From an uncultured Candidatus Poseidoniales archaeon (GTDB lineage: Archaea; Thermoplasmatota; Poseidoniia; Poseidoniales; Poseidoniaceae), in assembly GCA_905182125.1 (NCBI GenBank), contig CAJJAV010000023.1, positions 1 to 40,468 of the forward strand: DNA of 40,468 nt, read 5' to 3'. The notes beneath the pieces were generated by a model. It had not been told where the DNA came from, did not search any database, and saw only the letters and a list, made by a program, of their open reading frames with translations. Positions 25,504-31,812 of the stretch are shown one piece after another; positions within the stretch are counted from its first letter, which is position 1, and each line of letters opens with the position of its first letter. The position numbers were made by a program, and so were the translations under genes.

Positions 25504-25902
25504 ATGCTGTATCCGATGCTCCTTGTGGGGGTCTTATTGTTTCTCGTCATTGCCCTCGCAATAATCACCACTCAATGGGACCCCCCTGTAGCAAAACAAT
25601 GCTCAATGTGTAACAAACGGGAGATCAGGGTCAGTCAATCACGATGTACACAATGCCTTTTGGGCATGATTTCTGGATATCAATGCGCTACCTGCTCAAC
25701 AAACTTTTCCTTGAAAAGAATCACTTTGTCAACGGTGTTTCTGGCGTTAAAATTGTACATCGTAATTATTGTTACTGCCCTTTTCAGCATCACAGGTGGC
25801 CCCCTTGTGGCAATGTACATGATGTTACTTTTTGGTTTTTTGACGTTAGCACGGCACCGATGGAAACTACGCAAGACAGTTTGTAAGAAGTGTAGCATTT
25901 GA
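25504..25902 (+). CDS. Small membrane protein with cytoplasmic zinc-binding cysteines
   Basis: A 132-residue protein of unknown function. An N-terminal hydrophobic helix (residues 3-23) is followed by a Cys-rich segment at about 33-64 with CSMCNK, RCTQCLLG and CATCS, which resembles two linked zinc ribbons. Two hydrophobic segments follow (about 74-95 and 97-112), and the last residues are CKKC. Zinc binding by three or more CxxC pairs is likely. The start is the ATG after an AT-rich region. It stands alone and is not closely spaced to either neighbour. Confidence 0.6.
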   Translation: MLYPMLLVGVLLFLVIALAIITTQWDPPVAKQCSMCNKREIRVSQSRCTQCLLGMISGYQCATCSTNFSLKRITLSTVFLALKLYIVIIVTALFSITGGPLVAMYMMLLFGFLTLARHRWKLRKTVCKKCSI

Positions 25903-26219
25903 ATCTTATCTGAAGCCTCTACAATGAGAATAAACGGATCGATAATATTTGAAAGAAGTTCGCTTCAAAACACCGGTGGTTTGATCGGTACCGCTCTTCG
26001 TACCAGGAGAATATCAGGAAATACCATGGTCTGAGTCGCTTAGGACTTCAAATTGTTTATCGAAGCGAGGTTTGACACGCTACGTGTCGTATTCAGCTGT
26101 ATGGAAATGGAATCTCGAAACCCATGTTCGCAGGCTTGGTTGCCGTCACAGCGTACGGTGTGGTCGCTCATGGTTCTGTATCCCATTTGAGAACTTGAAC
26201 GCTTGGCTGTCTTTTCCGA
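25903..26219. other. Intergenic region with inverted repeats, no gene seen
   Basis: A 317-base gap between convergent genes. It contains a perfect hairpin at 26074-26088 and the 12-base word AAATACCATGGT at 26019-26030, which recurs at 26873-26884 on the other side of the DUF805 gene. No open frame with coding character is convincing. Confidence 0.4.
26074..26088. terminator. Short perfect hairpin between convergent genes
   Basis: GACACG and CGTGTC pair perfectly around the three-base loop CTA, about 130 bases downstream of the DUF805 stop. It could terminate or protect a 3' end; function is not shown. Confidence 0.3.
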
Positions 26220-26759
26220 TCAAAGGGTGTTGGTTGGAACGGCGCCGTATTCGTTGTCATAGGGTTGTCCATCGGATACAAACCAAACGAGAAGCAAAAT
26301 GCCGCCCACAATTGGAATCAACCCAAGGAAGAACATCCAACCAGACTTGCCAAGATCGTGCAATCGTCGCACTGATACCGCGAGCAATGGTAAGAAGCAG
26401 CCGAGGTACAACACAAAGCTCAGGAAACTCAGAAACCCGGCAAGAGCATTCGCAACAAACAAAGAAACAAATGTCAGGATGAGCAGGCCCGTTGCTGCGA
26501 TGAAGAAACTCAGGTTGAAGAACCAATATTCAGAGCGGCTGGCTCGGCCGCTGAATCCGACATATTGTTGGAAACATGATTTCAAAGCGTCCATGAATGG
26601 CATCGTGTTGGCTGGTCGAGCTCCATAAGGCTGATCTTGCATTTGTGGTTGCATATTCCATTCGAACTCACCCTCGCAGTATGGACATGCAAACTCACCA
26701 CTCGCATCATCATCAAGTCCAATCCCTTCTTCACAGTGTGGACATAAAATATCTACCAT
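26220..26759 (-). CDS. DUF805 membrane protein with an N-terminal zinc ribbon
   Basis: A 179-residue protein. Residues 1-35 hold a zinc ribbon with C6xxC9 and C25xxC28. From about residue 55 the sequence matches DUF805: ALKSCFQQYVGFSGRASRSEYW leads into helices, then VRRLHDLGKSGW, which is diagnostic of the family, and GLIPIVGGILLLVWFVSDGQPYDNEYG. Four membrane segments are expected. DUF805 has no established biochemical role. The ATG at 26759 is preferred over 26783 because the ribbon begins there. A zinc-ribbon-plus-membrane design recurs in three other proteins of this window. Confidence 0.85.
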   Translation of the reverse strand: MVDILCPHCEEGIGLDDDASGEFACPYCEGEFEWNMQPQMQDQPYGARPANTMPFMDALKSCFQQYVGFSGRASRSEYWFFNLSFFIAATGLLILTFVSLFVANALAGFLSFLSFVLYLGCFLPLLAVSVRRLHDLGKSGWMFFLGLIPIVGGILLLVWFVSDGQPYDNEYGAVPTNTL

Positions 26760-26917
26760 GAGTTTACATGATTGTATACCCAATAAATGTTTACCCGGTG
26801 GCTGAATTTAAAATCCAGATTGAATTTTGGAGGCGTTTCTATCAAAATTGTTCATACCGGAATACTAGCCGCAAATACCATGGTATCGTCTTTTAAAAAA
26901 GCATATTCATTCCAATT

Positions 26918-26979
26918 TCGAGGAAGCAAGTTCTCCAGAGTCGGTTAATATCTGGGATGAAGTTCAACCAGAGTCCTAA
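26918..26979 (+). pseudogene. 3' remnant of a duplicate of the 27284 gene
   Basis: Nineteen codons and a TAA stop reproduce the end of the protein encoded at 27284-28528 (EEASSPESVNIWDEVQPES, one residue different). Nothing upstream in this frame matches the gene, so the rest of this copy has been lost. Confidence 0.75.
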
Positions 26980-27135
26980 CGATGGGTCAAATCCGCTGGT
27001 GGCGTTCAGTACCCTGATCGGTCTTCTCGTCGATGTTGGTGTATGGCAATGGCCATGTGAGTTGTGTTGATGTTTCCACAGCCCTTGTGAGTGGCGGATG
27101 ACGAGACCTTGAGTTAAAGATCTCACGTGAGGACT
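26918..27135 (+). repeat. 217-bp direct repeat, copy 1
   Basis: Nearly identical to 28467-28683, with about four substitutions and a short indel near 27090. It contains the 3' remnant of the membrane-protein gene and the spacer behind it. Confidence 0.9.
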
Positions 27136-27283
27136 CGAATCGCCAGCAAAGATCAATAGTACAGTGTTCAAAGGAATCCCCTTTGCATCAATAGGTGAGG
27201 GAACTGTTCGGTCCTGTATGCATCGGCACCAAAATGGCATGCGCCTAGGCAATCTTTAACTGGAATTGCGTACACAACACACT

Positions 27284-28528
27284 ATGAACAAGATCGTCAA
27301 GATCACATCAGTTCTCGGCGCTGCAATGATTTTGGCAAGTCTGATAAGCTTGTTTTTTTTGCCATTCGGAGACACTCGAATCGATGACTTACCAGGCGAG
27401 TTGATCACGAAAGAACAAGCTCCATTTACCTTTCAGTATGAATTCGATTGGGAAACAGTTTACGACGTCTATGTCGAGGAGGGCAAGGAAGTAAAGGTCG
27501 AAGTTTTGAATGTGTCAGAATACTATGGATTTGCTTCCTGTGAAGACAATCAGGAATATTGCACCGACCATGTGCAACAAATAGGCTCGGTAAATGGCTT
27601 CCAATACATTGGTGAACTCTTTTTCCCAAGCGCTGGAATTTATGAAGTAAACTTTACGCTGGAAGGCAACGATAGTGCGGATGTGATGATCCTCTCCAAC
27701 GGTGGAGTTGCAACTTTTGATATTGCTCCAATTGTTGGCACTCTTTTCGGCTTCATTCTGATTTTGGCCCCCAGATTCATTGCCTCTCGATTTAGGACTG
27801 GAATCTCAAACGGTAGGGGGCAAGGGTCCAGGACAAAAACCGATTATGCATCTCTAGCAGACCAGTCGGACGGCCTTGAAGAGAGGTTTAGGAAATATGA
27901 AGCATCAAACAATTATGATTCGCGAATAATTTGGGATGAAGGAGTTTTGAAAATTGCTGTTGGTATGAATCATGCCTTTTCCACCACCTATGGATTTTTG
28001 ATGGTGGGCGTTTTATGTATCTTTATTACAATTTCAAACCCCTTCCCTACCTCGGCTTTTACTGGTTTCTTTGCCCTCGTATTTACCTGCATAGGACTTG
28101 TAAATACCCTGAGAGGCCAACAACTCTTGAGGGTACATGAGCACCATCTCGAACTCCTCTATCAGCGGATGAATTTTGGCGTTCCTGAACACCATCTAAA
28201 TTCACCAATTTCGGATATAACGGGAATAAACTATGAGACGTACATGGAACTTTCCGAAAGTACTTCCGACCACAGTGACGGAACAACCACGACCCATTAT
28301 CACGAGCATAGAGTGGAGGCTACTTCCATCAATTTGAAGTCTTCAAAAACGGTTAGCAAGACTTGGAAAATTGAAATTCGATCTAAGTCGAAGTTCGAAG
28401 CCGAAGAACTTACAGAAGCACTGATTTTCTTAATCCCAAGAACCCGTGAGGCTGTGAAAAGCGAAGTCGAGGAAGCAAGTTCCCCAGAGCCGGTTAATAT
28501 CTGGGATGAAGTTCAACCAGAGTCTTGA
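27284..28528 (+). CDS. Membrane protein with extracytoplasmic and PH-like domains
   Basis: A 414-residue protein of unknown family. A membrane helix at 7-27 is followed by an extracytoplasmic domain (about 30-145) that looks beta-rich and has two Cys (86, 93). A second helix lies at 148-168, then a charged cytoplasmic stretch, two more helices (236-252 and 258-274), and a C-terminal domain of about 130 residues with His-rich strands (LRVHEHHLELLY, TTTHYHEHRVEA) that may be PH-like. ATG 27284 is preferred over TTG 27266. The 3' end and downstream spacer are duplicated upstream of the gene at 26918, showing that this locus was once tandemly duplicated. The lower GC content resembles the 21559-22329 gene. 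Confidence 0.7.
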   Translation: MNKIVKITSVLGAAMILASLISLFFLPFGDTRIDDLPGELITKEQAPFTFQYEFDWETVYDVYVEEGKEVKVEVLNVSEYYGFASCEDNQEYCTDHVQQIGSVNGFQYIGELFFPSAGIYEVNFTLEGNDSADVMILSNGGVATFDIAPIVGTLFGFILILAPRFIASRFRTGISNGRGQGSRTKTDYASLADQSDGLEERFRKYEASNNYDSRIIWDEGVLKIAVGMNHAFSTTYGFLMVGVLCIFITISNPFPTSAFTGFFALVFTCIGLVNTLRGQQLLRVHEHHLELLYQRMNFGVPEHHLNSPISDITGINYETYMELSESTSDHSDGTTTTHYHEHRVEATSINLKSSKTVSKTWKIEIRSKSKFEAEELTEALIFLIPRTREAVKSEVEEASSPEPVNIWDEVQPES

Positions 28529-28683
28529 CGATGGGTCAAATCCGCTGGTGGCGTTCAGTACCCTGATCGGTCTTCTCGTCGATGTTGGTGTATGGCAATG
28601 GCCATGTGAGTTGTGTTGATGTTTCCACAGCCCTTGTAGCGGCGGATGACGAGACCTTGAGTTAAAGATCTCACGTGAGGACT
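28467..28683 (+). repeat. 217-bp direct repeat, copy 2
   Basis: The intact copy. It covers the last 20 codons of the membrane-protein gene, the spacer, and the last 13 bases of the convergent purP gene. Confidence 0.9.
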
Positions 28684-29828
28684 TCGAGCAGTCGATCTTG
28701 CTCAGCAGCCATACGCAATTCCATAGCAATTCTTCGCCCACTGCTCATTGGCTTGCGCCATGTAGCGTTTCCATAGGGGTGTCCTACGCTGACGTGGACG
28801 TTTGTTCCGCCACCCAAACGAGGTGCGACATCGTAAATGTAGTAATTCATATCCTTGTCAATGCAGGTTTGAAGACAGAACGGCCCAATGATTCCAGGAT
28901 CATAGTGCTCTTTGCTGGCGGTGATGAATTTCTCACCGAGTTCGAACGCCTTTTCGAGCAATGATTCCCTGATGGTCGCCGTGTTGTGTCCAACGACGGT
29001 CATCTCAGGGATTTGCTGATGAGCAGGCATGGTCATTTGTTGAGGTGCAGGAAGACGAACGTGTCCGTCAAGTGAGGACTCGAATCGCCAGTCGACGCCG
29101 AGAAGTTCCAACTTTTCACCTTCTTCTGCAAGTGGGCTGTAGAAGAAGTTGAGATTGAACACTGGTCCGATGACGTAGCGTTCAATCCTTGCGCCTGAAA
29201 GCGATTCTTGATCGATGACACCTTCTGCGAGAAGTGTTTTTGATTTCTCGAGGTATTCCTCGTATGATGCACAGGTGAAGAAACCGCGTTCCAGTTTCTT
29301 TTGTGCGTGGTGCAACTTGACAATCACCAAGCAATCAATGTCTTGAGGGTCAGCGATTGCTTCTGGGTAGGGCAGACCTGCTTTATCGAGGATCCAATAG
29401 TAATCCTGCTCTTCAGTTCGCTCTTCCATGCGCAGCATGTTCCTCGAACCAAACAATGGGACCTTGAAGGTCTCTTCAACGTCCTTGATGGACGAGTAGG
29501 AAGTGAAGGAGCGGTTTGGTATGTAGACGACGTTCCGCTTTCGCATCTCAGCCTGCATCTCGGGCTTCATGACGTCGTTGAATGAAGGCATAACGATGGC
29601 CTTGTCAACCATTCCTCGTGTTACGCGTCCTGAAGCGCTTCGGTGAGCTTTGAAGTAGTTCGCATAGGTTTTGTGACGGCCCTCTTTACAGTAAGCAACT
29701 GTTGGAAATCCTTCTTCGATCGCACCATCACAAATGTCCAATGCAGAGTGGGATGCTGTCATCCCAATGCGGAGTTTCATTCGATCGTACTCATCGACAA
29801 TCCCTGCGATTTCATCTTTGGTGATCAT
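28671..29828 (-). CDS. purP: FAICAR synthetase PurP (archaeal formate-dependent)
   Basis: Archaeal ATP-grasp enzyme that converts AICAR, formate and ATP to FAICAR, the step before IMP in purine synthesis. The 385-residue length is normal. Family marks are GSRNMLRMEE (the GNRxLLRWE site), CLVIVKLHHAQ, RYVIGPVFNLNFFYSPL followed by LELLGVDWRFESS, GIIGPFCLQTCI, APRLGGGTNVHV and the end SSGRRIAMELRMAAEQDRLLEVLT. It is the last gene of the minus-strand row, 64 bases downstream of a coiled-coil gene, so it may be co-transcribed with it. Its 3' end lies inside a 217-bp repeat, and a 20-base internal stretch (29072-29091) reappears at 27127-27146. Confidence 0.95.
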   Translation of the reverse strand: MITKDEIAGIVDEYDRMKLRIGMTASHSALDICDGAIEEGFPTVAYCKEGRHKTYANYFKAHRSASGRVTRGMVDKAIVMPSFNDVMKPEMQAEMRKRNVVYIPNRSFTSYSSIKDVEETFKVPLFGSRNMLRMEERTEEQDYYWILDKAGLPYPEAIADPQDIDCLVIVKLHHAQKKLERGFFTCASYEEYLEKSKTLLAEGVIDQESLSGARIERYVIGPVFNLNFFYSPLAEEGEKLELLGVDWRFESSLDGHVRLPAPQQMTMPAHQQIPEMTVVGHNTATIRESLLEKAFELGEKFITASKEHYDPGIIGPFCLQTCIDKDMNYYIYDVAPRLGGGTNVHVSVGHPYGNATWRKPMSSGRRIAMELRMAAEQDRLLEVLT

Positions 29829-29892
29829 ATGAATACCCTCGGTAATCTTCCTTGTGGTCGGGGGGGTCTTTCATATCATCGCTGAACAATGC

Positions 29893-30786
29893 TCAGTCAA
29901 ATCTCTGGAGTTGCATCAGTTCGTCTGTTGAAAGGGTTTCACCAGACATCAATTTGCTCATGAGGTCTTGTACCTCAACGCGGGCTGACGGTCGTTGACC
30001 TGCACCAGCGCTTGCACCACGCATGGCACGGAGCATATCTTGTATCGAGTGCAGGCATCGCAGTGATACGATGTACAGATGGTGAGCTTTGTCTGCTTCC
30101 TTCTTTGACTTGCGGAGTTCTCGGTGAGATGATTCAGCCTTGTCTCGCTGACGATCGACTTCTTTGTTCCATTGGAGCATCAAGTCGTGAGCTTCCTGAG
30201 CTGCTTGTGCTGCTGCAGTCACTTCTTCGTGAGCCGACTCTTGGGCTTCCATCGAAATGCGGAGCAACTCTCGTGCTTCCTTGAGTTCAGTGTTGCCTTC
30301 TTCACTGGTTTTCATCTTCTTGACCTTGGCGCTGATTTCCTTCATGCGCTTCATGACCTTTGTCTCGTTGTTTCCAGTGTGCCGACCGCGTTCAAATTCG
30401 CTTTCAAGGCGACTAAGTTCGCGTCGGAGGGTGTGAATGGTTTCTGGTGGCTTTTCACGGCGACCACGTCGTCCAGGTTCTGGTGGAGCTGGTGCTGCTT
30501 GAGGTCCTTTTGCTGCCTCAAGCATTTCCTTTGCTGCACGAACCGAGGTGTTGGCTTCTTGGCGGGTGGATTTCTTGTCGCGAACAATTTCATTCATTTG
30601 TTCACGGATTTCACGTTGCTCACGTACTTGGACGATGAGTTCTCGAACTTCAGCATTCAACTCGTTGCGCGTACCGGTGAATGTCTTCGATTTGTCGTTC
30701 CATTCGTCGCGTGTTGTTCGGTACGTGGTCGCTTTTCCATCGACCAATTTTCGTCGCTCTTCGAGTTGAGTTTTGAGTTCTGACAT
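29893..30786 (-). CDS. COG1340-type archaeal coiled-coil protein
   Basis: A 297-residue, highly charged protein that is almost entirely heptad-like helix: residues about 1-92, then a Pro/Gly/Arg-rich break (PPEPGRRGRREKPP), then about 113-250. It resembles the archaeal coiled-coil family COG1340, whose function is not established. It ends in SGETLSTDELMQLQRFD, preceded by VEVQDLMSKL, a short acidic amphipathic motif; a similar motif, GGTFSLSDLDVLLNSGG, lies near the end of the Cid1-like protein. Two other coiled-coil proteins in this window (33990-34883 and 39759 onwards) look related. No signal or membrane segment is present, so it is cytoplasmic. Confidence 0.8.
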   Translation of the reverse strand: MSELKTQLEERRKLVDGKATTYRTTRDEWNDKSKTFTGTRNELNAEVRELIVQVREQREIREQMNEIVRDKKSTRQEANTSVRAAKEMLEAAKGPQAAPAPPEPGRRGRREKPPETIHTLRRELSRLESEFERGRHTGNNETKVMKRMKEISAKVKKMKTSEEGNTELKEARELLRISMEAQESAHEEVTAAAQAAQEAHDLMLQWNKEVDRQRDKAESSHRELRKSKKEADKAHHLYIVSLRCLHSIQDMLRAMRGASAGAGQRPSARVEVQDLMSKLMSGETLSTDELMQLQRFD

Positions 30787-30941
30787 TCTCTATCGCACCT
30801 GTTCAGTGGAAGACTCCCATCTTCTCACCGGTTTGGCGACCTTCCACCCCCATTTAATTCCTTCATTGGGAAGCGTTGATGACATCGGTTGGATGTTGGT
30901 CATTCGATGGGCCTAAAACCGAGTCTTTGGAGCCCCATTCT

Positions 30942-31259
30942 TCAGACAACCAATGCATTGAGGGCAGCAATCGCTTGGTCAAATGAGGCACGTACGGAAC
31001 CCAAGTTTGCTCCCGTTTCGCACTTGAGAACAAGCACTCGTTCTGCTTTCAAACGCTGTGCCATGATGCAGGCGTGTTCACCTTGCACCGTGATGCGTGC
31101 TGAGCCCGATGCATCGAGGGGGCCAACTGCTTGAGCGAGTTGATCCACGGTATCGTCATGGCGTGGTGCAGTGTTTGTGACAAAGCCATCTTTGTCGAGC
31201 AGCGCGACTTGTAGAACTGCCTGGTTTGCCAGGAGTCCGTCCAACACACGTTGTTCCAC
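30942..31259 (-). CDS. Roadblock/LC7-like protein
   Basis: A 105-residue protein with the length and pattern of the Roadblock/LC7 fold: an N-terminal helix LDGLLANQAVLQ, strand VALLDKDGFVTNT, a central helix DDTVDQLAQAVGPL, strand SARITVQGEH, strand RVLVLKCETGANLGSVRASF and a C-terminal helix DQAIAALNALV. In this family such proteins dimerise and often partner small GTPases or cytoskeletal regulators. No GTPase gene is next to it here; its neighbours are an acetyltransferase gene and a coiled-coil gene. The start is a GTG at 31259. It lies 55 bases after the GNAT gene on the same strand. Confidence 0.75.
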   Translation of the reverse strand: MEQRVLDGLLANQAVLQVALLDKDGFVTNTAPRHDDTVDQLAQAVGPLDASGSARITVQGEHACIMAQRLKAERVLVLKCETGANLGSVRASFDQAIAALNALVV

Positions 31260-31314
31260 AACCTGATGATGCTGAAGGGGCCGCTTAACCTTTGACCCTG
31301 TGCTGGAAGGTGGT

Positions 31315-31806
31315 TTAGGGAACAGGTGCAGGGACGGGTCCTTTCATCATGTAGCCTAATCCTGATTGGTAATAGTTTTCTAGATGAACTTCCACATCTA
31401 AACCCCTCGTTCTATAGAATTCCTGCGCTCTTTGGTTTGAAGCCTTAACCTCGAGTTGAATAAACGATTTTTTCTCGCCATGGCATGCTGCTACCAAATG
31501 GTTCCATGCTTGCGAACCCCAACCTTGGCCTTGCAAATCAGCGTGTATGGCAAAGGCTGCGATTCGCACACCCTCGTCCAAAAATGGTAACGCCCAGAGC
31601 AACCCACGCAGTGAACTTGGCTCCGGGTAAAGATCCATGTCAACGAGAAGCATGTTTCCATCCCATAAGGGGATTGGAAGTGAAGCAATCGAAGCATCAG
31701 CGTAGACCTCACCAGTTTCCTTGAGAAAGAGGTCTTTGACCATCGCTCGCCAATCAGCAGGCATTTTGACTGGTTCAACACCCAAAATCCATTGGATGTT
31801 CCTCAT
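31315..31806 (-). CDS. GNAT-family N-acetyltransferase
   Basis: A 163-residue acetyltransferase. The acetyl-CoA pyrophosphate loop is AFAIHADLQGQGWGSQAWNHL, with Q-x-x-G/Q-x-G-x-G/S spacing as in motif A, and the C-terminal motif B strand and helix are LEVKASNQRAQEFYRTRGLDV, as in RimI-like proteins. The substrate, protein N-terminus or small molecule, is unknown. ATG 31806 is chosen; a GTG at 31812 directly abutting the previous stop would add two residues. It immediately follows the Cid1-like gene, so the two are almost certainly co-transcribed, which makes acetylation of an operon partner a possibility. Confidence 0.85.
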   Translation of the reverse strand: MRNIQWILGVEPVKMPADWRAMVKDLFLKETGEVYADASIASLPIPLWDGNMLLVDMDLYPEPSSLRGLLWALPFLDEGVRIAAFAIHADLQGQGWGSQAWNHLVAACHGEKKSFIQLEVKASNQRAQEFYRTRGLDVEVHLENYYQSGLGYMMKGPVPAPVP

Positions 31807-31812
31807 GTGCAC

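Larger units (their letters stand above)
26760..27283. other. Intergenic region holding a duplication scar
   Basis: This 524-base gap carries the promoter side of the DUF805 gene at its left end, the palindrome ATACCATGGTAT (26875-26886), the 3' remnant of a gene related to the one at 27284 (26918-26979), a copy of that gene's downstream spacer (to 27135), and 20 bases identical to the interior of purP (27127-27146). The rest, 27147-27283, is unique, and the promoter of the next gene should lie there. Confidence 0.6.

Noticed and set aside
26072-26482. 136-aa plus-strand frame overlapping the DUF805 gene
   Set aside because: The opposite strand encodes a clear DUF805 protein; this frame has no recognisable features.
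30172-30783. 203-aa plus-strand Phe/Cys-rich frame
   Set aside because: It is antisense to a coiled-coil gene; the Phe, Leu and Ser richness is what Lys/Glu codons give when read on the other strand.
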